This document shows, in pieces, positions 10,724 through 23,902 of a stretch of 64,000 nucleotides of DNA (the first letter of the stretch is position 1; every line of letters starts with the position of its first letter). A program made the position numbers and the translations under genes. The notes beneath the pieces were generated by a model. It had not been told where the DNA came from, ran no database searches, and saw only the letters and a program-made list of their open reading frames with translations. Source of the DNA: Burhinus oedicnemus (taxonomy: Eukaryota > Chordata > Aves > Charadriiformes > Burhinidae). Where the stretch lies: NCBI GenBank assembly GCA_008921705.1, contig VFFE01009189.1, positions 1,468,822-1,532,821 of the forward strand, given 5' to 3'.

Positions 10724-12310
10724 GCAGTAGGCAGTAGAAAAATAGCTACTCCTAGATTTGCAAGGGAATTAGTGTCTCATGTGTCCTAAAATCTTCATGT
10801 TCTGATAAAACTATTGTCTGCTTTTATTTTACTGGAGGCAAACTTGGGTTTTGGTGGTTTTGTAGGTCTTCTGATAATCGGTTAGCAACAGCACACTCAA
10901 AAGTACTCTTTCTGAAATGTGACTTATAAAGATTCCTCTTGCAATCTATGAGAATGTCTGATAGTGGTTTTTACAGGGAATCTGTCATGCAGTGGCATCT
11001 TCAAGTGCATTAAAATGACAGCTGGGGATCTCTGCACTCAGGCATGGGACCCTCTTGTTGAAGAGAGAAAGGATGCACCACTGTGTAGCCACATCACTAA
11101 GGATAGTTTTCAAAAGGTGAAATCTTTTGTTTAAAGCTAGTGGGGAAAATGAGCCAGATAATGAGTAAAAGCCAGAGTATTTTGTGTTGTGATTCTTGAC
11201 AGGGGGACCTTCTCTGAATTGTGTCATTTGTATCAGTATGTTATTAACAAGCATATCTGTCCTTTTTGTCTTTCTTAAACTTCAACTCTGAATCTGAGAT
11301 GTGCAACCTTCATTGCTTTAAACAAATTCACCATTTACTCCTGATAAAAGATGGAATAATACATGCTTCCTGCTTCAGGAGAGTTGGTTGGGCAAGACAA
11401 GACTAGACTTGCAAGTTGTCCTGTGATACGGCACAAGCTCCTCTCCTGCCTCTGTACTGCACATCTCCAGTGAGAAAAAATAAGGAGAGGGAAGAAGGTG
11501 AAGGTCTGGTGGGCCAGGGCATGCTGAGACTGCGGGCAGGGAGCCTGCCCTGCAGGTTCAGGTGGAGACCTCTGAGAGGACGCTGCCTTTCCCTTCTGTG
11601 AATGGCCTCAAAGATGACAAAGAGGGTATCAAATACTGATAATCATAAAAAGCAGTAATCCTGCCAGTAGTAATAATTAATGCTTCTAAGGTGCCCTTCA
11701 TTCATTGACCTCTAATCAGTTTGAATACATTGATTAAAGCTATATAGAACCTCTGAAATAGATCAATATAATTTCTATTCATACATCTATACTGGCATAT
11801 GTATCCATATGTATAAATAAATGAAAAAAAATGAATTCTTACTAAGAAGTATTAAAAACCGCTTGGATTAAATGTTGTCAAAAAAACCCACCAGCGACAA
11901 AAAAAGCAAAGCATTTAAATGTCTGACATACTGCTTTCGTAGCATACAAATACTACTGGGAATGAGTAGGCTCAGATATTTTCCTTACTGTGTCGTGAAA
12001 TGCCTGGATATAGAGACCTGTACAAAACCAATATGAGAAGCTGAATGCTTGACTGGAAGAGTTCATGTGTATAGATCATACAAAGATTATCCATAATGCT
12101 GAGAATCGTTCCAAGCATTCTGATCACAGCAATTGTAATTTTTGTTAATTTCATACTGTGCGCTGGTCATGGCTAGCAGCATAGGCAGGGATACAGTCTT
12201 TTATTCTCTTCCCTGCAGGACCAAATATCAAGAGACATAATATTAAGGAAAATTCCTATTCAAAAAATGCAATAATTGTGTTACTAGTGTACTGTATCCT
12301 TTTCTTTTAG
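10724..12310. other. GRIA4: Intronic sequence leading to exon 4
   Basis: Unique sequence with no recognised repeat or gene. It ends in the pyrimidine-rich exon 4 acceptor (CTTTTCTTTTAG). Confidence 0.6.
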
Positions 12311-12495
12311 GTTATTCAATACTTCAAGCTATTATGGAAAAAGCGGGACAAAATAGCTGGCAAGTCAGTGCCATCTGTGTGGAGAATTTTAACGATGCCA
12401 GCTACAGGCGGCTTTTAGAAGATCTCGACCGAAGGCAAGAAAAGAAATTTGTAATAGACTGTGAAATAGAGAGGCTTCAGAATCTCTTAGAACAG
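12311..12495 (+). CDS. GRIA4: GRIA4 exon 4 (amino-terminal domain)
   Basis: This 185-base exon encodes 61 full codons of the extracellular amino-terminal domain, which drives subunit assembly and synaptic partner binding. The acceptor is a pyrimidine-rich stretch ending TTTTCTTTTAG and the donor is CAG|GTAATA. The first two bases (GT) complete a glycine codon begun in exon 3; the exon ends on a codon boundary. The translation includes [19 protein letters not shown], then [20 protein letters not shown], and ends in ERLQNLLEQ. The wording [18 protein letters not shown] is characteristic of GluA4; GluA2 and GluA3 differ clearly here. The length is four codons shorter than the GRIA2 counterpart, as I remember for GRIA4. 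Reading through the donor would add 31 residues before a stop, so the splice site, not the open frame, defines the end. Confidence 0.97.
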
Positions 12496-13423
12496 GTAAT
12501 ACCTGCTTTTAATGTCACTGTAAGCACATTATCTCCAGATGAGATACCATTGTGCATTGCGTTTCGTTTATTTTCTCAACGGAAATGAGATTGCTTGCTC
12601 GCTCTTTTTGTTTTTCTTCATGGGCCTATATTTGTATGTACACTTGCCAGCTCCCTTTTCTTTTCCTATATAATTCTTGTCTTAACAGCCAGCGCATCAG
12701 TGCGGTGAACCCCCACTTTCCCACTCAGCAGATCTGTGGGCGAAGGGTGCCAGTAAGTCAGGGCAGCTGCACATTTGGCCCTGCATCCCAGCACCTCCAT
12801 GCCTGATACATCTTGCATCAGGGTCTTAGGGCTGGCAAAACAACATGGTGTTGCCGAATTGCCAAGATGCCCTCAGTTCATACCTTCGTGGGGGTAAAGC
12901 TCAGCTTTGTTTGAGGAAAAAAAAAGCTTATTTAAATCCAGTATTACTTTCTATTCACCAAATAGCATAGGCCATCTATTTCTAGCCATAAAATGCTTTA
13001 AAATTATTATTACACATATTTAAACTGATAGTTATTATCTTAGCAGAGTATTTATAAACATGAAGAACAGTAGAATAAAGGTGCTATTGAACTGGGAAGG
13101 AAGATCAGGTTCTTCCTTCAGTTTTTCATGGAAGGCTGCTATTAGATAAAGAAAATACTGGTCAAGACAGACTGGCTTGCGCTGGGTAGTACTTATATCA
13201 GTGTGTAAAGTGAATATAAAATCCTGCTGCTCTGATATGACAAATCTGTCTCTATATAGTGCTTATGTATGAGCTCTTTCTTAAATGATGGAAAAGCATA
13301 AAATAATGTTTTGAAAGAAGCATTTTGTCAAATGACAGGAAAATAACTTAGGGTTAACTATCTGCTTCTCTCATGATCCCACATATTATTATGCTGATGT
13401 GGTGCAAATGCACTGTTCAGTAC

Positions 13424-13441
13424 CTGCTGCTGCTGCTGCTG
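13424..13441 (+). repeat. (CTG)6 microsatellite
   Basis: Six uninterrupted CTG units, followed by CAGGAATTGCAGG. Confidence 0.9.
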
Positions 13442-14622
13442 CAGGAATTGCAGGGAATGAATGCCATCTGCTGGTTATAGTTCCTCCGCCACCACGGTGC
13501 TTCTCTTTGCTAGTGTGTTAGAGAATTTTGAAGATTTTGTTGCAAAAACGTTTATGATGCATCTGCTACTGAAGTCACAGAAATATGAAATGTCGTTTGT
13601 GATACAGAAATGCATAAAATTGTACTCATAGAAATATATACATCAATTTTGCTTTCACTGGCAGAAGATAAAGAGGGAAACTGAGAATTAATAGTACGGC
13701 TGATTTAACAAGGACTTTCTCTATGACTGTTGCCAAGAGAAGAATAGATGATACCATATTGCTACAGATATTAATTTAGCAATTTTTTTTTATTCTGAAT
13801 GCCGTTATGTTTTAACACACACTTTCTGTAGCTTATAATGAAATACTCTCCCAGTTCAGCCTATGTTGTAGTAAAACAGAACACCCATTTGAGGGTCTTT
13901 TAAAATACAATTAGAAAAATAATTTTTCTCTCAACTCTGTTGGTGTGCATGTGTGCTTTTACATGGCATGCAAATGTGACTTAGAAGAAGTATGCTAGAT
14001 TACCATAAGTCTTGAAGTACACCCACCATCCTGCGTAGGTGTGTCTACTGAGTATCCATCCACTCAGTTTCAAAGCAAAATGAAGTCATCCAGTACGTGT
14101 TTGGATCTCACGTGTACATTTTGTTTGCTTCCAGAAGCTGCTACTCATTTTCCTGCCAGATTGGCACCTGCATATTCAGTTCCTTTTTAGGAACATAACC
14201 TGTGCTCTGTGTTCAGATCATGCAGAACTGAATTGGATATTGATTTTAATGTGGTTAGGTTTTGACCTCCTCTGACTTCATACAGCTCTGGATCATGCAT
14301 GCCTAAAATAGGTACTTAATGCAGGCATGGCAAGTCATAAAAATGCAGTGCCTGGCCTCAACAGACTAAATCAGATGTGGTGAGTTTGGCTGACACCTTT
14401 ACAGGGCAATCCCGAAAGCTAATTGAGTCCTCTTTCCATTAACTGCACAGGGAGAGTGGCAGGTAGGAGTTAACACCTAACTTGCAACATGCCTGTATCT
14501 TAGCCGGTCATACAAGCGCTTTTAGGAAGTGATTCATTTAGCTACTGTATAATTTTGGGTGGGATGAATTTTACCCAGGAAATGAACTTTTCTTTACTTG
14601 TGCTGGTGCTTACACATAAGTG

Positions 14623-14719
14623 TAAAGCCTTTGCCCTTTAATCTATGCTAATGAAGGGAGATAAATTGTTTTTTGAGCATGTCGGTCTTTCTTCTCCCAG
14701 TAGCGACTGCCCATATATA
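14623..14719 (+). repeat. Local duplication, copy A
   Basis: About 95 bases resembling 15441-15537, offset by about 818. The core TCTATGCTAATGAAGGGAGA (from 14642) is identical in both, and both share a CTTTGCCC-like left end and GACTGCCCATA at the right (from 14705). The middle is diverged. This is not a repeat family I recognise. Confidence 0.75.
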
Positions 14720-14735
14720 AATATATATATATTTT
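14712..14735 (+). repeat. AT-rich simple repeat
   Basis: A TATATAAATATATATATATTTT-like alternating A/T tract at the right edge of duplication copy A. Confidence 0.85.
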
Positions 14736-15440
14736 TACACTTGACCTAATTAAATTGAATTAATATATTTCAGAATATTTATGTAATTTTTCCAGATCGT
14801 GTGAATTCTCTTCTTCCTCAACATGCCTGGATATCCTCTCCATCCTTCCAAAGGAAGGTCACTGTGCAAACAGGAATGGCATTATAGCCAAGCTAGACAA
14901 AGTATGCAGAAGAGCTGCAGCTTTACTCTCCATTGTGAAGGTCCTGGTCTTCCTAGACAGGCCAATCTGCGAGTAGGCCTGGGGTGCTGGTTTGGGGCTC
15001 CAAAAGGAAAGCACTTTGCCTTCAGAGATCAAGTGCTGCTTAAGGATGGGCAGTCAGAAACAGTCTCAGACACAAAAACATTTAGTCTGCCGAAAATGGG
15101 ATTGAAGCAAAAAGTCCGGCTTGTAGAAAATGCAAAATAACAGCCATTTTAAAATATCAGCCATTGACTTTTTCCCTTTGCATGAAGGCTTTAATAACCT
15201 GTAGCAGACAGGCAAGGTGGCTTCACAAATGGACTAAAAGTTGGCCTGCTCTTCTCTGCATACACAGAGGAATTGATTAAGCTTCAGTGACTCTAATTAA
15301 CTCAACTTCTTTCCTGCCTAGTTCTCCTGTAATTGAGAGCCCAAGTTGTGACTATACTGTAATACTTTGCAATGTACAAGTAAATGTTCTGCAGAACATT
15401 TAGGAAAAGTAATTAAATCTCAGTAATGAGACCGTAACTC

Positions 15441-15537
15441 AAAGTGCTTTGCCCTTAAATCTATGCTAATGAAGGGAGAGAAAGTGGCTTGTGGGCTTGT
15501 GGGTTTCTTCTCAAGTGACTGCCCATACATATACAGA
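15441..15537 (+). repeat. Local duplication, copy B
   Basis: Partner of 14623-14719. It contains the same TCTATGCTAATGAAGGGAGA core and ends with GACTGCCCATACATATAC. It has a small GTGGGCTTGTGGG insertion-like difference between the shared blocks. Confidence 0.75.
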
Positions 15538-17067
15538 TTCACACTTCTCTTGGCTGTGGATCTCAAGGAGTGAAGACTGGAGACTTTTTCACTGTCTGTT
15601 TTCAAAAAGTGAGCGCAGGCGCTGCTCCCCTGCCCATACCTGGTGCCCGTTTATCTGACCTGGTTTCCGCTCGCTGTTCTCTCCCAGGTGCTCAGCTCAG
15701 AAAATGAGCACCTTGCTGTTTCCTCACTTCTTGTGCAACTTTAATCTTACCATTTTCTGTTTCCTTTTGTCTCATATGTTTTTCTTAGTTCATTAGCTTT
15801 CCTCATTTATTTTCTCCTCTTCATGTGTCTTGGTGTGTGTAGAAGCTGCCTCCATGCTCCTTACCTGAGGGTCGTTTTCAAGGCAAATTTCTCTCCTGGA
15901 ACCCAGTGATGTCTCTGAAATCCAGACTCCCCCTGTGCGCAACCCTGGATGTGCATTTTTCATCATATGATCTTTTCAGGTTTTTATGTTGCTATAGTGA
16001 GGTTGATGTTTTGGGCAAGGGCCAAACCTTTTGTATAGAGAGATGGAGTTTCATTTTCTGATTTTCATTCTAGGAAGGGAGGGTAGGGCCAGCATTAAAT
16101 TCAGGAGATGCATTCAGCCTCCACACAAGTGTTTGTATCTGATTTGCTTGGATTGACTGCTGCTGTCTTAGCCTCAGAAAAAGTTTCAGATCTTACCTCT
16201 CCAGGCTCTGCCAAGACTTACAAGACTGTGATGGTTTCTTAATAAAGCTATGCCCCTCTTCTTTGGTCATGGTCACCCACACAAGACCGTACAGTCTACA
16301 GTAGCAACTGGACTTACTTGGGGGTGATTGGAAACGTTGTGCTTGGTTTCTGTATTAGTGCCAGTTGGCACGGCTCAGCTCAAAGCCCTGTTTAAACACA
16401 GCACTGGAGCAAGACATCATTTTCTGCAGGGTCACAGAACTGTTGCTTTGATTCATCAGTAACACAGACAGTGTCTTCAGCCTATCTGAGCCAGTAGATC
16501 TCTACCTGCTCTCAAGAATCTGCTGTAACTGTAAGCATACCAAGACAATTTTAGCTCTTTTTTAGAACTTTATTCTCAGGATGGTAAAAGAACACTCTAC
16601 CTCTTTTATATCTTACAACAGCCATAACCAGGAAAACCTTTTTGTTACTTGTGAGTGAAACTCCTCCTTTATACTCCTCTGGCAGACCTTATCATCCTGC
16701 AATCCCAGGCTCTGAAAGACAGACCACAAACATAAGGACTTTTCCCATAAGTGTTTTCTTTACGTGTCCACTTTAAGTGGTCCACATGATTTGCCTTTGG
16801 GGAAGGCAAGCAAGTCCTGATCCATTTTAGTTTACTGGTGTAGACCTGCTGTGTGGCTGGGGGTGGTGTCGCTCTGGGTGCAGACTGCTCCCTTGCCAAG
16901 GCCTCTCAGGGCAGCCTTGGCAGCGCTGATGCTTTGGGCAGCTCCACAGTCCTTGACACAAGGGGATGCAATGCTTGACATGACCACTGCTGCTCACCCC
17001 CAGAAATAACCCCAGAACAGTGTGTTTCAGTGCTACGCAGGAGCAGCAAAAGCAGTAAAATAAAGAT

Positions 17068-17154
17068 GGAAGGTATCCCTGCCCATGGGAGGGGGGTTGG
17101 AAGTAGATGATCTTTAAGGTCGCTTCCAACTCAAACCATTCTGTGATTCTATGA
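17068..17154 (+). mobile_element. CR1 3'-end fragment
   Basis: Only the last ~85 bases of a CR1: GGGGTTGGAAGTAGATGATC, TTTAAGGTCGCTTCCAACTC and the ATTCTGTGATTCTATGA tail. Sense orientation. Confidence 0.9.
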
Positions 17155-17599
17155 AATCTATTTAATGTCAGCTTTCCCCAGAACTTCCAGAAAGTGTGTT
17201 TCCATTTTGGAGAAAGCACATCTATTCTTAACAGTTATGGAGGACTTTTTATGCTTAACAGAATGTTTTGCAGAACCTCATAAGTGATTTCACTAAATCT
17301 CCCCAGTTTACTTACCTGGACCTTTGTTTCATCTGTTCATACAAAGCCATAATAAAAATATGCCACACGTTTTTAATTTAAAAAGTAAACTATGATAGTT
17401 CTTTATTTGTATTGCATAAATTACTAGAAAGAGAGACAAAGCCCCATTTTCCTACATGCATGGAATTAGAAATTGTTTTTACCATTACCTTTCCAGCTTA
17501 CTGGGAAAAGATAGAAAAAAGGAGCTAAAACAAGAACTCAGAAAGATAAAATGACATCTCCACAGTTTTATATAACAGATATATAACAGGTATATAACA

Positions 17600-17866
17600 G
17601 CCACGAAGATGATCAGAGGATTAGAACACCTCTGCTATGAGGACCGGCTGAGACCCTCTTTACTATGAGGGTAGTGAGGCACTGGAACAGGTTGCCCAGG
17701 GAAGCTGTGGAGGCCCCATCCCTGGAAGTGTTCAAGGCCAGACTGGATGGGGCTTTGAGCAACCTGGTCTAGTGGGAGGTGTCCTTGCCCGTGGCAGGGG
17801 GGTTGGAACTAGATGATTTTTAAGGTCCCTTCCAACCTAAACCATTCTATGATTCTATGATTCTAT
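17600..17866 (+). mobile_element. CR1 3' fragment with internal deletion
   Basis: Starts in the ATGATCAGAGGATTAGAACA segment (MIRGLEH region), jumps after GGCTGAGA to CCCTCTTTACTATGAGGGTA, and continues to the 3' end with a doubled ATTCTATG tail. About 150 bases of the usual sequence are missing, so this is an internal deletion. Confidence 0.92.
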
Positions 17867-20055
17867 ATAGCATTTATAGCAGAATTAATTTCTTGTGATT
17901 CATATTCTTCTGTCAAGGACCGTTATGTCCTTGTTTATCAACATCCCTTTTTTCATGATGCTTTCAGCAGGTGGTCTTTTAAAAGCATAAAAATATTCTG
18001 TTTGAATCAAAGGATGAAAGTCATAGAGAGATGGAAAATTTTCTGCTTGTGTGTCTCTTCTTTCCAAGTTATGTTTCTAAAGTGCTTCCCTGAATTTAAT
18101 ACAAAGAACTTTCTGCTTAAGATGCAATGAATACTTGAAACACATTGTAATGTTGTGATTTCCATTTCCTACCAACTAATCTGCTAATACTGGCAGCAAG
18201 CAGTCCAGCATCTGAACAGTCCAGGCCAAAGTAGTCATTTACTGTGTATGGCACAGCAAGAATCAGACCTATGTATTTCTCTCACTGTTCACTAGGAGTT
18301 TTCCTTCTTTTCTTACTCCTTCTTTTAATTTTATTTTTCTTCCTGCATTCTGAAATAGTGTATATATTTTCATTTCTGGCTTATTCACTGAAAATCAGAA
18401 GTCAAGTCAGCCTAAGGATAAAGGGTGCATCTACCAAAATTAGAAAATCATTACTTTAATCTTATTATCTATTTACTGGAACTATATTTGAAATGTTTCA
18501 AAATAAATATGCCTAAAAAAGAAATGTGTTTTTATTTATTACTGAGGAAGCCCAAACAAAGTTAATACCAAATACCTATTTAAGCTTAAATTATGAAACC
18601 CCAAGCTAGACTTCCTAGTTTAACAAAATTATTATTTTTTTATTTCTATTTTTCTTCTCGTATTATTTTACTCTCATTAGTATGTATTTGCTTAATTTGT
18701 ATCAGTACAATCTGAAGCAATCCAGAAGCTACATATAGCAGAACAAAGCAGTGTTTAGAATTACTAAAACAGTAAGAAGTGAGAACAGATACCCCCTTGG
18801 TTTTTGTGGACTTTCTTTTTCCCTTAGACCACCACTACGACCAGCACCATAAAAATCTTCTTCCCAAAAAACTACTGAGCAAGCAAGAAACAGCACTTCT
18901 TACTATGGCTAATCAAGAAATACGTGCAAGTCGGCTGACCAGGTAGTACCCATGTGCTGACTAGTAGCTGTCAGATGGGAGGTGTGGTGCCTGGGTGCTT
19001 CTTATCCCTTTGATGGCAAAAACATATAGGTCTTTGCTCTCCACCCAGAGGCGAGTATTAATAAGCACTATACAGACTTAATGTCTTAGATATCCTAGAT
19101 GTCTTAGACCATGTCTTAGAGGCATTGTCTTCCTTTCAAATATAGCTGAAATTGCTGAATGTGTTAAAAAATATTTTACTGGAAAATTGATAGACTGACC
19201 CACAGACAGCTCAGTAGCTCAAATATGATTTCCTTAGGAAAGAAGACTAAAATTATGTAGCAAAACACACACACTTAAGGAAACGTAGTATCACTGTCTT
19301 CTAAGTTTTACTTGCATTTATTTAGTTGGAATAATTTACCTTCAGAAATACATATCACAAATTTCTTTTGTTATTTCTTCATTTGTTAACTTTCAAGCAA
19401 GAGTGCAGTGTAATAAAATGATGAAATTGTGGTCAGATTTGAAGAATAACACAGAAAATCATTTTGAAGATTTCAGTAAAAACGTGTGTTATTTGTTCAA
19501 CCATCGTATTTGTTCTTTTACTTCTTCAGACACTAATAACCCTTATTACTAGAGAAGCAGACTGTCATTTGCTTGGCCATAGCTGATCTTACAGCTATTA
19601 CTTATAGTTTGTTCAGTGCTCAGAGACGTGTTCAGATATACAATGAAGTCAGTGCTCCAAATAGATTTTACAATTAAGCTGAAAAATATAATATCAAAAT
19701 CATTTAGATAGTGATGGATAGTTTTGTTAACTGTAAATACTTCAGCTCTTTTCTTTTGGCCTTGCATTGTTTTTTTCTTTTTGCTGTTGATCTATATCAA
19801 AAGGACATTTAAAATTATGTAAGGGAGCTTTCAAAAGCATGAAATGCTGAAGTTGGAGGTTAACAGTTATGATCCCCCATTTCTTTTTCTGTCAGAATTC
19901 TCATTGTCGGTACATATTAAATACTGCAGAGCAAATAAGGTACCAGAAAAAAGATTGGAGTCTTAAAGCTCTGAGATTTGTTTTTAGGCAGATTTTGGAC
20001 CCGTTTTTGAAATTCAGACTGTGAAGTACTGACATGAGCAGCTCTATTCTACAAA

Positions 20056-20658
20056 CAGAATAACAGAATATTTAGGATTGGAAGTGACCTCTGAAGGTCA
20101 TCTGGATGCTCCCGCTGCTCATGGGAGCAAACGTAGATCAGGTTGCTCATCTAGTCAAATTTTTAATTCTTCCAAGGATGGAGATCCCACAACCCCTTTA
20201 TGCTCTGTTTCAGTACTTGACTACCTCATGGTAAAAAAAAAAAAAAATCCTCATATCTAGCTGGAATTTCTTGTGTTGCAGCCTGTGTCCTTTGCCTTTT
20301 GTCCTATTGTTGTGCACCTCCAGGAAGAGTCAGATACCTTCTTCCCTACGCCATCCCTTCAGGTATTTATATGTATTACTAAGATCTGCCTGAGCTTTTT
20401 CTTCTTCAGGCTGAACAGTCCCAGCTCCCTCATCTTCTCCTCATATGACAGATGCTTCAGGGCCTCAATCACCTTTGCGGCCCTTCTCTGGACCTGCTCG
20501 AGTATGCCCATGTCGCTTGTACTGGGCAGCCCAGCCCTGGACACAGCACTCTAGATGTGTCTCACCGCAGCTGAGCAGAGAGGAAGGATCACCTCCCTCG
20601 ACCTGCTGGCAATGCAGCCCAAGAGGCTGTTGGCTTTCTTTCCCAGGAGGGTGCTAAC
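20056..20658 (-). mobile_element. Older CR1 3' fragment, antisense
   Basis: On the - strand, 20544-20359 reads [20 protein letters not shown] and [13 protein letters not shown], the CR1 ORF2 C-terminal segment. The 3' end is diverged (ATTTAGGATTGGAAGTGACC read on +). Wording and divergence place it in an older CR1 group than the 27.1 kb copy. A 15-base A run lies inside it at about 20232. Confidence 0.88.
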
Positions 20659-20785
20659 TGTAATTGCATTTGTCTAGGACCTTTATGATTACTTCTTTCT
20701 GAAAGAGCATATTGCTACTGCTGATTTCGGTTTTCTCAGGCTTCTTCATATGTAGTAACATTTTCACTATTTATTTCTATATTTG

Positions 20786-20822
20786 TACACACACACATAC
20801 GTACGTAAACACATGCACATGG
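20786..20822 (+). repeat. AC-rich alternating purine/pyrimidine tract
   Basis: GTACACACACACATACGTAC followed by GTAAACACATGCACATG. This is a microsatellite-like tract with potential for left-handed DNA. Confidence 0.8.
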
Positions 20823-23804
20823 GCATATACAGGACTTTATTCAGCAAAAAAATGATTGTCCTTTCTTCAAGAACGGCAATGGATTTCCTTTCTTCTTCCA
20901 TCTGTAGCCGCTCCATCCTCTCCCACCCATCTCCATCTGACAAAGTTAAAACCTCAGCACTCTGTGTTAGAAGTCTTCCAAGGTGTCCACTGTTAGCAAC
21001 ATTTGCTTCTGAATTTTGCACAGTGAATCAGTTTCACTGTCAGAAATCATCAGTCTGCCTCCTGGTCTACCAGACAGGCTGATGCCAGTCTTTTTTTCCT
21101 GCTCCCTGCCCTCCCCTGCCCATAAGAATTAAACAGGGTGTTTCCCAGTAGACAGGCACTTTTCTCAGCTCTCTCAGTGCTTTGTGTCAGTAAGATCAAG
21201 CCTCCCTGCTCATCCAGGGCTGTATTTGCCTTTAAACACAGAGGTGAAAACTGCTATGCAGCATCTGGCACATGTTTAATGCGTCAATGTACACAGCTGA
21301 ATTGATACATAATAATAAAAAGAATGTACATTGTACTTTGTAATATTAAAAATTAAACATGGATGTAAAGTTGTCACATAGCAAAGTATTAGTATCATTA
21401 ATTTTATCTTACAAAAATTACATGCCAATAAACTCTAATTAATAAGAGCTAACAATACTTATGAACAAGCCTAATAGGGATGTAGCTGCACAGTGTCTTG
21501 GACGCTGTTCATAGCTGTCTGACTAATACAGGTTTTCAATGTGTTTGACATTGCTGATCCTCAGCTTCTCCAGCCTTAAAGAGCTTTGAGATATGTAGCT
21601 GAAAAGTACCATGTATGTGTTAGCACTGAAGACCAAATCTCTCTGATGGGTAAGATGGAGCAGGCTGTCACAAGAAGATTGTTTATTATTATTACCATCA
21701 AAATGAAAGTAAATAAATATGTGAATGGAGAAAACTACAGAAGCTGACATATTCCACTCCTTTTTGGTCTGCTCCTACATTTTGTCACAGGAGTGCTAAA
21801 CCTGAAAAAGTAATATTTGACTGGTGAATTTCTCTAAATTGGTCAAGTTGTAAATTTTGCTGGTTTTAAAAATGTGTTTTTTCTCATCTTAATTTCCAGT
21901 GTGTCTGCTAACTGAAGCTATCAACTGCCATTTTTGCAAATAGTGTTTAGATCACTGGCATAATTGATTTAAGATAATAACAATAAATTAAAACATAATA
22001 TTTTAATAAATTACAGCATAATACTTACAGGAAGGTGGAAATTAACCAGATGCATGAACTAAACAGAGTATTAGCTCAATCATTCCTCCACAATTTCTTC
22101 TGCTTTCCTGTTTTTCAGGAATGCAGCAGTGCATTGGCACAAAGGATCACTAGCACAACACAAAGGAGATCACATTGCTTTTACATGTAGTTTAGTTGCA
22201 TAATGAGGATTTCTTTATCCCTTGCATCAGAAATGGCATGGACTTGTCTCATCTCTCACCATCTCCAGTTTTCCTGTATATCTTTTTGATTTGCATGAAC
22301 AAAATGCAGGTTTAGTTCTGCTCACACAGAACCACAGGAGTGAATCATTAGTCAAAGAATTTGGTATGTGCAGAGTACACAGTAGTTTGGTAGCAGTATT
22401 GCTGTACTTACACTACTTCAGGGACATAGTAGCAGCTCTCTATGTACCTCTTCTTAGTCCCAGGGGGGTTGGGAGATTCATAGAGTGCCTTTTCCTCATC
22501 ATTCCTTTCTCTCCATGCCTTTTTTTTCCCTAGAGGTCTATAGAGTTGCTTCTAAGCAACACTGTAATGTCAATGCAAACTGATAGCTCTTCTCCTCGAG
22601 CGAGACAGCTGCTGGCACTGCCACCAGCATCTTCCTCACCCCACAGAGCCAGGAGGGGGGTCTCTGCATAGGCTCATTTTCTGTGAAGCAGCTGGGATTT
22701 TGCACACGATAATAGTCCCACACTGCACAGTAATAAATACACATTTTGTCACTGCACCACACAACTGATGAGGTTTGGACCCAAGAAATAGGTTATTTCA
22801 GTTACTGAAAGGACAAATAGGAGATAGAAAACAAAGGATGAATACAAATGGTTCGAAGGATTTGTAAAGTGACCTTCTTCTTACACCCTTCCTCTCTTTC
22901 CTTGCCTGCTTTTTCCCTGCAAGTCTGCATATCCCATTTAGCTCTGAGTAAGCCTTTCACAGGAGTAGGCTTTGAATGCAAACAACTTTAGCAGCAGAAG
23001 AAAGCAACCAGCCGTGCTCAGAGTACTGGTTAATGGCCTTTGAGCCACCTCTCCAGGTTTTCTTCCCCAGCAGCGGCCCACGCCATGCAAGGCTCTGCCC
23101 TGCCAGCTGGTCATGGGTACAGGGGCTGTGTGGGAAGCATCCTTCCTCTCTGCTCGGCCATGCGAGGGGCAGGTGTGTGCACTGCTGTGCCGGCTCAGCG
23201 ACTGCCTTCACAACAGAGAAAGAAACGCTGATTCGTAAGGAGCCACTTCTGCTTTGTTTGTTGCCTTCTTTAACATCCTCTCTGGCTGTTAACAGTCCCC
23301 CCTTTCCCTAACAACAGTGCCCTTTCGTGAGCGCTAGCTGTTAAAATTAAGCTTTTTTCTCAATTGCTTTTTTACGGCTTTATAAAAGATTTATCCTTGC
23401 TTCAGATATTGTATAAAATCCCATTTCAGTTGTGGTTTATATCATCACCAGTTCTGCCACAATATTTCAGGTCAGGCCTCAATCTTCCGTCTTTAACAAG
23501 TCTCCACACTTTTTATATTGTGTTAGACAGACTTCATTTTATTGCAGGTGTTCTTTTTCTTAAGGCAGCGGATTGTGACACAATAGCAAAGAGGAAAACC
23601 TTTGTTAAAGTCCCATTGGTAATGCACAGCTATCACCCTTTGAAGACATTTAACTGAAAATAAGTCCTTTTCACTCCAGCTGTACTGACCTCCATCTTCT
23701 GGAAATCATAACGAGGAACATTTCATGCTGCAGAAGTTAAGCATTCTTTTAAAATGAGTTATATGCAATATCCATTTCATAGTAGTAGAGAACAGAGGAT
23801 GACT

Positions 23805-23890
23805 TGGAGCCTGATTCTCTGTTCAGGTGCTGATGTAAGTCTGGAAATGTTTTTATCAAAGTCAGTGAACTTGCCACTCCTTGGGGGAAA
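23805..23890 (+). repeat. Ancient amniote palindromic (MITE-like) relic
   Basis: GGAGCCTGATTCTCTGTTCA, then GTGCTGATGTAAGTCTGGAA, then TCAAAGTCAGTGAACTTGCC resemble a hairpin-type repeat that I know from turtle, crocodile and bird DNA (a TGATTCT...TGTAAATC...AAGTCAATGG pattern). It is heavily decayed; boundaries are approximate. Confidence 0.45.
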
Positions 23891-23902
23891 AAAAAAAAAA
23901 AA
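23888..23902 (+). repeat. Poly(A) run
   Basis: A run of about 15 A, continuing into AAAGAAAAGAA. Confidence 0.85.

Larger units (their letters stand above)
1..12310 (+). other. GRIA4: GRIA4 intron 3 (3' part)
   Basis: Non-coding sequence upstream of exon 4; the intron's 5' end is outside the window. It is the most transposon-rich part of the window: an antisense CR1 (51-2141), a solo LTR (3224-5100) with a nested CR1, an ancient CR1 relic (5225-5770) and a second solo LTR (9992-10718). The stretches 2142-3218, 5771-9986 and 10724-12290 are AT-rich and unique to my eye, apart from a purine-rich tract at 7188-7246. I see no supported gene in them; the short ORFs lack family similarity. Confidence 0.9.

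Noticed and set aside
14823..15140. 105-codon + strand ORF between the two duplication copies
   Set aside because: No known domain, no splice context and no codon pattern supporting an exon. GRIA4 exons 4 and 5 already join in frame.
18244..18459. Hydrophobic ORF that looks like a membrane segment
   Set aside because: The hydrophobic run comes from a T-rich intronic tract (codons TTT/CTT/TTA); no other evidence of a gene.
22222..22533. 103-codon + strand ORF in intron 4
   Set aside because: No similarity to any family I know, and no start or splice signals; likely chance.
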